DNA of 64,000 nt, from the NCBI GenBank assembly GCA_013285705.1, contig JABDHA010000001.1, positions 45,965-109,964 of the forward strand, in the 5' to 3' direction. The notes beneath the pieces were generated by a model. That model did not search any database, was not told the origin of the DNA, and saw only the letters and a program-made list of their open reading frames with translations. The stretch is from Acidobacteriota bacterium (GTDB taxonomy: Bacteria > Acidobacteriota > Terriglobia > Terriglobales > Acidobacteriaceae). Positions within the stretch are counted from its first letter, which is position 1. The number at the start of each line of letters is the position of its first letter. Both the position numbers and the translations under genes were made by a program. Below are positions 19,072 through 29,844 of this stretch, piece after piece.

Positions 19072-19850
19072 GGTGTTTCTACGGGAGCTTTGAGGGTTTG
19101 TTGCGCGCGTATAAAGCCATAGGGCTCGACATGCGCGGCTCCCTGATAGGGGCGTGAGAGATCGGCGATGGCCGCCAGACTCAAGGCAATGAGTAAGGAC
19201 AACCCCGACACCTGGATGGCATGCAGCGTGAGATTCTCGGCGCCGAAGAGACAGGCGTAGGAAACTGTGATCACACTACCGAAGAGCAGGACTGCCCAGA
19301 GAATTCCGGGAAGATGTTGCCGGGCCTGCTCCTGGCGGATGCGGCGATGCTCAGTCATGGATGACAGCTCGGTATATGCGTGATCGAGTCCGACTTGCTG
19401 TGTGTCATTCGCAATAGCTGTGTGTGCAAGAGCGGACCATAGCTGGCGCACAATCTCATGGCTCTCGGGCGAAAGCTCATTCCGGTTCATCGCAGGCCAT
19501 TCGTCGTAGAGAATGATTTCGATGTACTGGCGGACGAGGGTGCGCACCTGGTCCCGTTGCAGCGTCGGTAGGGTGTCTGCGACGCGAGACAGATTGATGG
19601 CTGCATTGGCTTCTGCATTGGCATTGGTAATGGCGCTGGAAAAGCTGGTCCATGCAGCAAAGAGCATGAAGCTGATGATGACGCCGTAGGTCATGCCCAG
19701 GAAGTTGACTTGCCAGGCGAAGGACTCGTTGTGTTTTCTCCGGTGATGCGAAGGCCAGCAACGGTCGAGCAAAAAGAGAAATCCCAGCGATACGGCAATG
19801 ACCGAGATGACAACGAACGCGCTTTCTGATGCCTGTAGCACGGCGAACAC
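19068..19850 (-). CDS. DUF4239-like (bestrophin-like) membrane protein
   Basis: A 260-residue integral membrane protein. Two hydrophobic segments lie near the N-terminus (about 10-30 and 48-70) and two near the C-terminus (about 185-205 and 212-230), with a soluble helical middle. The pattern of TM pairs plus an N-A-x-A-E-A-N-A-A stretch after TM2 is that of DUF4239 proteins, a poorly characterised family sometimes linked to bestrophin-like channels. The start is GTG. It converges on the amidase gene with a four-base overlap. Confidence 0.7.
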   Translation of the reverse strand: MFAVLQASESAFVVISVIAVSLGFLFLLDRCWPSHHRRKHNESFAWQVNFLGMTYGVIISFMLFAAWTSFSSAITNANAEANAAINLSRVADTLPTLQRDQVRTLVRQYIEIILYDEWPAMNRNELSPESHEIVRQLWSALAHTAIANDTQQVGLDHAYTELSSMTEHRRIRQEQARQHLPGILWAVLLFGSVITVSYACLFGAENLTLHAIQVSGLSLLIALSLAAIADLSRPYQGAAHVEPYGFIRAQQTLKAPVETP

Positions 19851-19947
19851 CTCGACAACGTTCTAGCGGATTTTACACGCCGGTTGGTGGGCCCTTGCTA
19901 TAAATCGATCGGATCGATAGAAGGGTAGCGTTGTTACGGGAGGTGGC

Positions 19948-20234
19948 ATGCGTCGCATTCTAAGTGCAGTGTGGATCGGTTTGCTTGTGTCGGCAGCATT
20001 CGCTCAGGTTGCAAGCACGTCCCTGCAACAGCCGCCGCCAGTTCATTTCACCTCCGAGCAGGATCACCAGCGAACCATGGACGCGCTGCACATTACTTCG
20101 CTGCGGCGGAGCGTCGACAACGATCCGAAATCGCAGTATCCGGTGAACTATTTGACGAAGGCACGCTCGGCAGGGTGGGGCTTGCTCTCGAAAAATCATT
20201 CGGCGTAGTGGGGGAGCGGCCGCCGGGATTCTAG
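19948..20234 (+). pseudogene. Chimeric gene remnant: esterase 5' end joined to amidase 3' end
   Basis: Bases 19948 to about 20146 encode a signal peptide and a LQQPPPVHFTSEQDHQR segment closely matching the start of the CE15-like esterase downstream (LQQPPPVQLTSEQDHQR). From about 20145 the sequence switches to a diverged copy of the end of the amidase gene at 18985-19071 (LFDEGTLGRVG...GERPPGF). The two parts are in different frames, so the readable ORF ends at 20208 while the amidase-like tail ends at 20234. The upstream 60 bases also resemble the upstream region of the esterase (TAAATCGAT...TAGAA in both). It is best read as a dead recombination product. Confidence 0.75.
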
Positions 20235-20325
20235 GGCAGACTCAGCGAGTCTTAAGGGTACCCAATTCTACTTGCAGTAAATCGATTAAATAGGTAGAAA
20301 TGGATGGATTTCTTTGAGGGGATCT

Positions 20326-21729
20326 ATGCGTCTTGCAGAGAAGGGTTGGACGAAGCTTAAAGCAGGCAACCTCGTAGTTTTGGCGGTTTTCGTGGTGCTG
20401 ATCGGCGCAGCAGTGCTGGCCGTAGGAGCCGAACTGCAGCAGCCGCCTCCGGTTCAGCTGACTTCGGAGCAGGATCATCAACGGATGCTGGACCTGCTGC
20501 ATATCTCATCGATCCGGCGTGGAGCCGATGGCGATCCGAAATCGCCTCATGCGGCGAACTACGATGAGGCCAAAGCAAACGCGGATGCAAAGCTGCCCGA
20601 TCCGCTGATATTGAACAACGGAAAGCCTGTCACGACGGCGAAGATGTGGTGGACGAAACGACGCCCGGAGATTGTGGAGTATTTTGACCGCGAGGTGTTG
20701 GGCCGGGCTCCTGTGCACACGCCGAAGGTGACATGGGAGGTCACCAGTACGAAGAAGGAGATGAACGGTGACGTGCCGGTCATCACGAAGGAGATTGTCG
20801 GCCACGTCGATAACTCGGCGTATCCGCAGATTACGGTCAATATTCCGTTGACGCTGACCGTTCCTGCCGATGCAAAAGGGCCGGTGCCGGTGATGACGGA
20901 ATTCAGCTTCGATCCGGCGTTCCTGGCTGCTCTGGCAAAGCGCGGCGTGAAGCTGCCGCCAACGCCGCCGGGACCGACATGGCAGCAGCAGGTTCTAGCA
21001 AAAGGCTGGGGATATGCGGTGCTGATTCCGACGACATATCAGGCTGACAATGGCGCGGACTTGACGGAGGGAATTATCGGTCTGGTGAACAAGGGCCAGC
21101 CGCGCAAATTGGATGACTGGGGTACTCTTCGCGCATGGGCGTGGGGAGCGAGCCGTGCGCTCGATTATTTCGAGACGGATCCATCGGTGAATGCGAAGCA
21201 GGTGGGCATTGAAGGACATTCGCGCTACGGCAAGGCGGCGCTGGTGACGATGGCCTATGACCAGCGTTTTGCGATTGCTTACATCAGCTCTTCGGGTGAG
21301 AGCGGCGCAAAACTGTATCGGCATAATTTTGGAGAACCGCTGGAGAATGTTGCCGCGACCAATGAATACCACTGGATGGCGGGAAATTTTCTGAAATACG
21401 CGGGACCGCTGACGGCAAACGATCTGCCCGTGGACGCGCATGAGCTGATTGCCTTGTGCGCGCCTCGCCCTGTATTTATCGGAGGCGGCGCGACAGACGG
21501 AGATGGATGGGCGGATGCGAAGGGCATGTTCCTTGCCGCTACGGCGGCGGGGCCGGTGTATCGGTTGCTCGGCAAAAAAGATTTGGGCACAACCGAATTT
21601 CCGCCAATAGAAACACCGCTGATCGATGGCGATATCGCGTTTCGCCAGCATAGCGGGGGGCACACGCCCGCTCCAAACTGGCCGACGTTCCTGACCTTTG
21701 CGAGCCACTATTTCAAAACACCGCAATAG
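20326..21729 (+). CDS. Glucuronoyl esterase-like hydrolase (CE15 family)
   Basis: A 467-residue exported alpha/beta hydrolase. A hydrophobic signal segment spans about 13-34. The nucleophile elbow GHSRYGKAA places Ser at about 299, and the C-terminal HSGGHTPAPNW supplies the catalytic His at about 446; the GHSRxGKxA form is typical of bacterial CE15 enzymes. These split ester bonds between lignin alcohols and 4-O-methyl-glucuronoyl side chains of xylan. The ATG at 20326 follows GAGGGG; the TTG at 20314 is not preferred. A partial copy of its 5' end lies immediately upstream. With the GH39 gene it suggests plant-biomass use. Confidence 0.85.
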   Translation: MRLAEKGWTKLKAGNLVVLAVFVVLIGAAVLAVGAELQQPPPVQLTSEQDHQRMLDLLHISSIRRGADGDPKSPHAANYDEAKANADAKLPDPLILNNGKPVTTAKMWWTKRRPEIVEYFDREVLGRAPVHTPKVTWEVTSTKKEMNGDVPVITKEIVGHVDNSAYPQITVNIPLTLTVPADAKGPVPVMTEFSFDPAFLAALAKRGVKLPPTPPGPTWQQQVLAKGWGYAVLIPTTYQADNGADLTEGIIGLVNKGQPRKLDDWGTLRAWAWGASRALDYFETDPSVNAKQVGIEGHSRYGKAALVTMAYDQRFAIAYISSSGESGAKLYRHNFGEPLENVAATNEYHWMAGNFLKYAGPLTANDLPVDAHELIALCAPRPVFIGGGATDGDGWADAKGMFLAATAAGPVYRLLGKKDLGTTEFPPIETPLIDGDIAFRQHSGGHTPAPNWPTFLTFASHYFKTPQ

Positions 21730-21771
21730 CCAAAGAAGGCGCTTGCCAGATTCATCTATCATCGTCTTCAC

Positions 21772-22665
21772 ATGCTGCATTTCACAGAAGAACAGATTGG
21801 CCAGCTGCTGACGTATGAAGAGTTGATTCCTGCGATGGAGCAGGTGCTGATTCGCTTTTCCGCAGGCGAAGTCCAGCAGCCAGTGCGCTCGATACTGCGC
21901 GTGCCGGAGCACGACGGGCTCTGGGGGTTGATGGCCGCCATCGACGGCGACATCATGGGCATCAAGCTGGTGATGGTCTATGAAAAGAACGGCCCCAATG
22001 GGCTGCCGACGCATCAGGCGGTGATTCAGCTCATCTCAGCAAAGACGGGCGAGCCGCTGGCTTCGATGGACGGACGGCTGATCACGGAGATGCGTACGGC
22101 TGCTGTTTCTGCGGTGGCCACGCACTCGTTATCGAAGCTGGATGCGCGTGTGCTGGCTGTGTTGGGAACAGGCGTGCAGGCGAGGGCGCACATTCGCGCT
22201 CTGCGGCTGGTACGAAAGTTTGATGAGATTCGCGTCTGGGGGCGCACTGCGGAACACGCTGAACAAATCGCTGACGAGTTAGGTGTACGTGCGGTTCTTG
22301 ATCTGGAGCAGGCGGTGCGCGGAGCGGATGTAGTTGCCAGCGTGGCGCATGTGAACGAGCCTCTTGTTCGAGGCGAGTGGCTTGGGCCGGAGACTTACGT
22401 GAATGCGGTGGCCGCGGTCGGACCGAATCGGCGTGAACTGGACGATGCCGTGATGGATGCGACGATCGTGGTCGAATCGCGTGAGGCTGCGATGCACGAA
22501 TCGGGGGATATTCTTCATTCGGGCGCAACGATCTACGCCGAATTGGGTGAAGTGCTTGCAGGGAAAGTTGCGCTTCCATCAGGCCGGCGCGTTGTCTACA
22601 AGGCGCTGGGGATTGCTGCGGAAGATGTGGCCGCGGCGCGGCTGGTCTATGAGAAAGTGCGCTGA
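21772..22665 (+). CDS. Ornithine cyclodeaminase / mu-crystallin family protein
   Basis: A 297-residue NAD(P)-binding protein. The family pattern is clear: TEMRTAAVSAVAT after the substrate-binding Lys region (GIKLVMVYEKN), then the Rossmann loop AVLGTGVQARAHI, and N-A-V-A-A-V-G-P-N-R-R-E-L near the end of the domain. Members include ornithine cyclodeaminase, alanine dehydrogenase and ketimine reductases, so the substrate is open. It follows the esterase by 42 bases and ends just before a bidirectional terminator. Confidence 0.88.
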   Translation: MLHFTEEQIGQLLTYEELIPAMEQVLIRFSAGEVQQPVRSILRVPEHDGLWGLMAAIDGDIMGIKLVMVYEKNGPNGLPTHQAVIQLISAKTGEPLASMDGRLITEMRTAAVSAVATHSLSKLDARVLAVLGTGVQARAHIRALRLVRKFDEIRVWGRTAEHAEQIADELGVRAVLDLEQAVRGADVVASVAHVNEPLVRGEWLGPETYVNAVAAVGPNRRELDDAVMDATIVVESREAAMHESGDILHSGATIYAELGEVLAGKVALPSGRRVVYKALGIAAEDVAAARLVYEKVR

Positions 22666-22671
22666 CACAGT

Positions 22672-22705
22672 CATTCTTCCACTTTGTTCATCTGGATCAG
22701 AATGA
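22672..22705. repeat. Short inverted repeat (GTCATTC...GAATGAC)
   Basis: GTCATTC and GAATGAC face each other just after the cyclodeaminase stop. The text resembles the outer ends of the larger inverted repeat at 346-449, so this may be a decayed member of the same dispersed family. Confidence 0.4.
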
Positions 22706-22718
22706 CCTCTTGCAAAAT

Positions 22719-22752
22719 AAAAGGCCGCTCCGGAGAGCGGCCTTTTGTTTTG
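22719..22752. terminator. Bidirectional rho-independent terminator
   Basis: A 12 bp perfect stem, AAAAGGCCGCTC (22719-22730) with GAGCGGCCTTTT (22735-22746), and a CGGA loop. T-runs occur on both strands, so it can end both the cyclodeaminase gene (+) and rpoD (-). Confidence 0.9.
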
Positions 22753-22764
22753 TAACGATGACGG

Positions 22765-24447
<1,683 letters not shown>

Positions 24448-24453
24448 CGCCAA

Positions 24454-24875
24454 GCGAGTTGTTCTCCCGGGAAAAATTAGGGTCTGTGTATGCTTGGGTA
24501 GGACAAGGTGCGATTGAGGCCATATTCGGCAATTCCCGGAGCGAAGCTATGTCGCAGGGTGCAAGGCGCACGTCTACCAAAGACTTATAGAATATCACGG
24601 ACTACCTCGGCGCATCTGGCCATTCGCGTTTTCACGCGCACCTACCCGTGATCTTTTCGAGATCCCCAAATACTTAGATGTGGAAAACTGTGATTCGTTT
24701 CAGGGTTTGGACCCTTCGGCTGCGCGCTCAGAGGTTTTATCGCAGTCTTCGTACACATGTAGGCTAGGGTCGCGACAGCCCGGGGCTGAAGCCCTCAGCA
24801 CATTGCCGCATATTCACCGGGCTAAAGCCCGGTGCTTCTACCTGGCCAAGACAGCTTTAAGGCTGCGAATTTAGC
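24454..24875. other. Intergenic region between rpoD and the permease cluster, with hairpin repeats
   Basis: Holds the upstream region of rpoD and the 3' side of the first permease. Two palindromes of one type are present: GGGCTGAAGCCC at 24783-24794 and CCGGGCTAAAGCCCGG at 24817-24832. A related palindrome, GGGGCTAAAGCCCC, is at 43644. I see no gene here. Confidence 0.6.
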
Positions 24876-27317
24876 TTATTCGCACCGTAAAGCTGTCATG
24901 GGGTCGACCGATGAGGCCTTGCGCGCGGGCAGCAAACAAGCCAGGATCGCCACGGCAAGTAGCAGAAAAGAAACGCCTAGAACAAGAAGCGGATTGTGAT
25001 GGCTGTTTTCCACCCAGACGGCGATGAGTCGATTCAGCCCAAAGCTGAGGGCCAGACCGACGCCGATTCCGAGTCCCACGCTCACCCCCGCAGAGGCGAG
25101 GACAATCTTCAGCACATCCTTTTTCTGTGCGCCCAGCGCCATGCGGATACCGAATTCGTTGGTTCGCTGTACGACGGAGTAGGAAACGACGCTGTAAAGC
25201 CCAACGGCGGCCAAAATCAGTGCCAGAATCGAAAAAGCCGCAAAGAGGATGGAAACGAGCTGGCCGCGGGCCCACACCGGCTGGCTGTGGATCCATGTTT
25301 CGAGGATGCCATCGTTCCAAAGGGTGGCCTGCTGATCGGGATTGACGGAAACAATCTGCTGTTTGACGCTGTGCAGAATGCCGTGTGGATCGACGCGGCT
25401 GCGCACCAGAATCTGGGTCCACATCCACATATTCACGGAATAAGGCAGATAAATTGCGGGCTTCACTGGCTTATCCAGGCCGTCATCGAGGGTGTCAGCG
25501 GTCACTCCGACGATCTGCAGCCAGCCATCGCTGCCCGGCGCAACCAGCCGGTTGGGAGGCTCGTTTTTCAATGAAGGGATTTTTATGGAGCGGCCCAGAA
25601 TATCGCCGTTCGCGTAGTAATGTTTGGCAAAGGCCTCATTGACCACGGCCATGGGAGCGCCATGTGCGATTTCGGTCGCGGTCCATAAGCGCCCGCGCCT
25701 GAGCGGAATCTCCAGGGTGCTGAAATAGTTCGAATCGACGAAATTGACACTGGCCTTCTGGTCTTCCGTCGCAGTCTTTCCCATCAGGTCGAAGGGCTGG
25801 TTCCAGCCACTATCGGGCGGAGTCGCGTTGGTCGAGATGCCGGTCGAGAGAACGTCCGGCAAGGTGGCAATTTTCGCCCGAAGCTGTTCGAAGTAATTCA
25901 TCCTCTCCGTCCAGCTGGTGAAGGTGTTTTCGTGGACGGGAATGCCAACGGACATGGCATTGTGCGGGTTGTAGCCAAGAGGGACGCGCATCATGTGCAC
26001 GAAGCCTTCAATCGCCGCACCGGAAGCGGTCAGCAGGAGCAGCGTTAACGCAATCTGTCCGGCAATAAGGACCGAGTGCAGCTGCTTTCCGCGCACGCTG
26101 CCGGCAACCTTGCGCGTATTCGATTGCATGACTTGGTTGATCTCAGGGCGCGCCAGCTGCAGGGCAGGAAACAGGCCGAAGAGTATGCCGGTGAGGATGG
26201 CGAGGCTGACACTGAAGAGCAGCACGGGCAGATGTACATGGAAATCCGCCTCATTCGGAAACGAATCCTGCGGCAAACGCGCAACGATGAGGCCAAGGCT
26301 CTGGTAAGCGAGCAGCACGCCCAGACCTGCGCCCGTAAACGCGATGAGCAACGATTCGATGAGCAACTGGCGCACGATGCGGAAGCCGCTGGCTCCCACG
26401 GCCGAGCGCACGGCAAATTCATGCTGACGGGCCGTTCCGCGTGCGAGCAGCAGAATCGATACGTTTCCGCAGCCGATGAGCAGAAGCAGCCCCACGGCGC
26501 CCAGGAGCAGGTAGAGGGTCTTGCTGATCCGGTGCGTCACCCAGTAGCTCAGGTTCTGAACGTCGATTTTGTATGCCTGCTTGGGATAGTGATCTGGCGT
26601 TTGCTTGGCAAATTCCTGAAAGAAGGGTTGCAGTTCCGCTGCGGCAGCCTTCGGTGTGATCCCTTCTCTGAGTTTGACCATGGTCCCGTACGTCTCAGTT
26701 GCTGAGGTGGATAGTTTCAGCGGGAGGTAGACATCCGGCCCCATAAAGCCGAAGCGGGGCGGCATGATGCCAATCACAGTGTAGGTTTTATGCACGAGCT
26801 GAATGGTCTTGCCGACGATCGAGCGGTCGCCGTTGTAGTGGTGCATCCAGAACTTGTAGCTCAGAACGATGACAGGCTGCGGGTCCTGGCCATCGGGCGC
26901 GTCGGAAGGCAGAAAATAACGGCCCGCCATGGCGGGAACACCGAGCATCTGAAACAGGTTGCCGGTGAAGTACATGGCCTGCACATCTTCCGGCACATCG
27001 CTGCCGGTGATGGTCAGATTCCAGCCGTTGAAGGCGACTACGTACTCAAGCGAATGGGCTTTGGCCAGTTCGCGCGTCTGCAGACCGTTGAGCCCGTAGT
27101 CCTGCCCTTTATCGGATTTATCGAGCAGCACAATGCTGGCGATGCGGTCCGCGCCCTGGTATGGCCACGGGTTCATGAGCACGGCATAGATGATGCTGAA
27201 GACGGAGACGGTCGCGCCGATGCCGAGAGTGAGCGAGAGGATGGCGGTGAGGGCGAAGCCGGGATGGCTCCGCAACTGGCGGAAAGCGTAGCGTATGTCC
27301 TGCAGAACGGTGGCCAA
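24876..27317 (-). CDS. ADOP-type ABC transporter permease 1 (MacB/FtsX-like)
   Basis: An 813-residue duplicated permease: an N-terminal TM helix, a MacB periplasmic core domain (about 50-240), three clustered TM helices with the FtsX pattern (about 270-390), a linking TM, a second MacB core (about 430-640) and a final FtsX block ending in SVDPMTALRCE. The N-terminal LLQDIRYAFRQLRSHPGF-like opening and double architecture match the acidobacterial duplicated orphan permease family. These resemble MacB and lipoprotein-export permeases but come without a fused or adjacent ATPase. The start is TTG with AGGAGG eight bases upstream. It is the last gene of four tandem paralogues. Confidence 0.9.
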   Translation of the reverse strand: MATVLQDIRYAFRQLRSHPGFALTAILSLTLGIGATVSVFSIIYAVLMNPWPYQGADRIASIVLLDKSDKGQDYGLNGLQTRELAKAHSLEYVVAFNGWNLTITGSDVPEDVQAMYFTGNLFQMLGVPAMAGRYFLPSDAPDGQDPQPVIVLSYKFWMHHYNGDRSIVGKTIQLVHKTYTVIGIMPPRFGFMGPDVYLPLKLSTSATETYGTMVKLREGITPKAAAAELQPFFQEFAKQTPDHYPKQAYKIDVQNLSYWVTHRISKTLYLLLGAVGLLLLIGCGNVSILLLARGTARQHEFAVRSAVGASGFRIVRQLLIESLLIAFTGAGLGVLLAYQSLGLIVARLPQDSFPNEADFHVHLPVLLFSVSLAILTGILFGLFPALQLARPEINQVMQSNTRKVAGSVRGKQLHSVLIAGQIALTLLLLTASGAAIEGFVHMMRVPLGYNPHNAMSVGIPVHENTFTSWTERMNYFEQLRAKIATLPDVLSTGISTNATPPDSGWNQPFDLMGKTATEDQKASVNFVDSNYFSTLEIPLRRGRLWTATEIAHGAPMAVVNEAFAKHYYANGDILGRSIKIPSLKNEPPNRLVAPGSDGWLQIVGVTADTLDDGLDKPVKPAIYLPYSVNMWMWTQILVRSRVDPHGILHSVKQQIVSVNPDQQATLWNDGILETWIHSQPVWARGQLVSILFAAFSILALILAAVGLYSVVSYSVVQRTNEFGIRMALGAQKKDVLKIVLASAGVSVGLGIGVGLALSFGLNRLIAVWVENSHHNPLLVLGVSFLLLAVAILACLLPARKASSVDPMTALRCE

Positions 27318-27352
27318 GTGAGCCTCCTGCGCAAAAACCTACCCAGAATTTT

Positions 27353-29803
27353 TCATTCACACCTTAAAGCCGTCATAGGATCAACCGAGGATGCCCTGCG
27401 TGCAGGCAACAGGCAGGCTATGACTGCAACGACGATGAGCAACAGAGAAACGCTCAGGACTAAGAATGGATTGCTGGCGCCATTCTCAACCCAGCGTGCG
27501 ATCAACCGGTTCAAGCCGAGGCTGAGTGCCAGTCCAATACCGATGCCGGCTCCCACGCTTACCCCGGCAGAGGCAAACACGATCTTCAGCACGTCGCTGC
27601 GTCGCGCGCCCAATGCCATGCGGATACCGAACTCGTTGGTCCGCTGGACGACGGAATAAGACACGACACTGTAGAGTCCGACGGCGGCGAGAACAAGGGC
27701 GAGCACGGAGTACGCTCCGAAGAGAACGGAAACGAGGCGGCCTCTCTCCCACTCCGGCTCGTTCCTGATCCAGGTTTCCAGATCGTTGCTTTGCCCATAT
27801 GCCTGCTGGTCCGGATTGATAGCGGCGATCTGCTGCCGAATGCTGTGTAGCAACGCATCTGGATTGGAGCGGCCGCGGACGAGGATTTGCGAATGCATCC
27901 ACATCAACGTTCCATAGGGCATAAAGACCGCGGGTTTGACAGGCTGGTCCAGGCCGTCGTCGAGGGCGTCGGCAACCACGCCTACGATCTGCAGCCAACC
28001 ATCGGCTCCGGGAGCGGTCAGCGTATGTGGCGGTTCATTTTTCAGAGCCGGGACTTTCAGGGAGTGTCCCAGCACGTCGCCATTCGGGTAATAGCGCTTC
28101 ACGAAGCTCTGATTGACCAAGACCAAAAGAGCGCCGTGCGCAACTTCGGTGTGGTCCCACATGCGCCCTTCCATCAGCGGTATGCGCAGAGTGCTGAAGT
28201 AGCCGGGATCGACGAAGTTGATCCGTGCAGTCTGCGCGTCCGGAGAGCCGGATGGTTCGCCCAACAACTCGAATTTCTGCTCCCATCCACTTTCCGGAGG
28301 CGTGGCATTGTTCGAGATTCCCGTCGACACGACATCCGGCAGCTCTGCGATCTTCGCGCGAAGCTGCTCGAAGTAATTTGTGCGCTCTGCCCAGCTGGTA
28401 TTGGTGTTGTCATGGACGGGGATGCCGACCGACATGACATTGTGCGGATCGTAACCGAGCGGAATCCGCATCATGCGCAGAAAGCCTTCGATCGCGGCGC
28501 TGGCCGTGGTGAGCAGGAGCAGGGTGAGCGCGATCTGGCCGGCGATCAAAAACCTGTGCAGCTCTTTGCCGCGCACGCTGCCGGCTACCTTATGCGTGCC
28601 GGATTGCATGACCTGATTGATCTCCGGCTTTGATAGCTGCAGCGCCGGAAAGAGTCCGAAGAGCACGCCGGTCAACAGGGCCAGTCCCACGCTGAAGAGC
28701 AGTACGGGGAGGTTGATGTGGAAGTCTGACTCCGCCGGGAACTGTTGCGGCAGCCAGGCAACGATCAGGATCAACGCTCGATAGGCAAGCAATATGCCCA
28801 AACTGGCTCCGATGAGAGCTACCATGAGCGATTCCGTGAGCAACTGCCGGATGATGCGGGAGCCGGTGGCTCCGACCGCGGAACGCACGGCAAACTCGTG
28901 TTGACTTGCTGTGCCGCGCGCGAGTAGAAGGATCGAGACATTCCCGCAGCCAATCGCCAGAAGCAACGCTACTGCAGCAAACAGCAAATACAGCGTGCCG
29001 CGCAGATCGCGGGTGGTCCAGTCCTTCAACCCCTGGATGTCTACTTTGAAATGCCGGGGAAAATGGGTCGGCGTTTCCTGCGCGAACTGCTCCATGAACG
29101 GCTGCAGCTCGGCATTGGCAACGGCCCGCGTGATGCCGGGCCGCAGTTTGACCAGGACGTTGAAGTTGTAGCTCGCGGGTAGATCATGTGCGAGCTTTTG
29201 CGGCAGGTAGATATCTGCATCGCTGCCGCCCCATCCGAAACGGGGCTGCGTCACGCCGACGATGGTGTATTTCTTGTGGACCAGTTCCAATGTCTGGCCG
29301 ACCACGGCGGGATTTCCGTTGAAATGCCGCAGCCAGAATTTGTAGCTCAGCATGATGGCCGGCTGCGCTTCCTGTCCGAAGGGAGAATCTGACGGGCCGA
29401 GATTGCGTCCGAGCAGCGGGGCGAGGCCGAGCATCGGAAATGTGCCGCCGGTGAGGTAATAGCTGACCACATCTTCGGGAACATCGTGTCCAGTGATGGT
29501 GAGGTTCCACTCGTTGATTGCCGATAGAGCTTCGACTGCATGTACCTTCTCTAACTGATGCACCTGCGTGCCGGTGAGACCGGCAAAGCCAAGATTTCCG
29601 TCCGGTGCTCTCGTCTGAAGAAACGCGATGCGGTCCGCGCCCTTGTAAGGGAATGGATTCATCAGCACGGCATAGACCACGCTGAAGACCGAGACCGTTG
29701 CGCCAATCCCGAGGGCGAGCGAGAGAATGGCGGTGAGGGCGAAGCCAGGATAGTTTCTCAGCTGGCGGAACGCGTAGCGGATATCTTGCAGAACGGCGGC
29801 CAA
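27353..29803 (-). CDS. ADOP-type ABC transporter permease 2 (MacB/FtsX-like)
   Basis: An 816-residue paralogue of the neighbouring permeases, with two MacB core plus FtsX units and about eight TM helices. The start is taken as the TTG at 29803, preceded by AGGAGG; the frame is open about 147 codons further upstream but that stretch lies inside the 3' end of the next permease gene and has no family resemblance. Spacing to permease 1 is 35 bases, so the two are probably cotranscribed. C-terminal sequence SSVDPMTALRCE is shared with permeases 1 and 3. Confidence 0.9.
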   Translation of the reverse strand: MAAVLQDIRYAFRQLRNYPGFALTAILSLALGIGATVSVFSVVYAVLMNPFPYKGADRIAFLQTRAPDGNLGFAGLTGTQVHQLEKVHAVEALSAINEWNLTITGHDVPEDVVSYYLTGGTFPMLGLAPLLGRNLGPSDSPFGQEAQPAIMLSYKFWLRHFNGNPAVVGQTLELVHKKYTIVGVTQPRFGWGGSDADIYLPQKLAHDLPASYNFNVLVKLRPGITRAVANAELQPFMEQFAQETPTHFPRHFKVDIQGLKDWTTRDLRGTLYLLFAAVALLLAIGCGNVSILLLARGTASQHEFAVRSAVGATGSRIIRQLLTESLMVALIGASLGILLAYRALILIVAWLPQQFPAESDFHINLPVLLFSVGLALLTGVLFGLFPALQLSKPEINQVMQSGTHKVAGSVRGKELHRFLIAGQIALTLLLLTTASAAIEGFLRMMRIPLGYDPHNVMSVGIPVHDNTNTSWAERTNYFEQLRAKIAELPDVVSTGISNNATPPESGWEQKFELLGEPSGSPDAQTARINFVDPGYFSTLRIPLMEGRMWDHTEVAHGALLVLVNQSFVKRYYPNGDVLGHSLKVPALKNEPPHTLTAPGADGWLQIVGVVADALDDGLDQPVKPAVFMPYGTLMWMHSQILVRGRSNPDALLHSIRQQIAAINPDQQAYGQSNDLETWIRNEPEWERGRLVSVLFGAYSVLALVLAAVGLYSVVSYSVVQRTNEFGIRMALGARRSDVLKIVFASAGVSVGAGIGIGLALSLGLNRLIARWVENGASNPFLVLSVSLLLIVVAVIACLLPARRASSVDPMTALRCE

Positions 29804-29844
29804 GAAAACCTCCTGATTCGTAGTAAAAGCTTTCGCTGAAAGAC

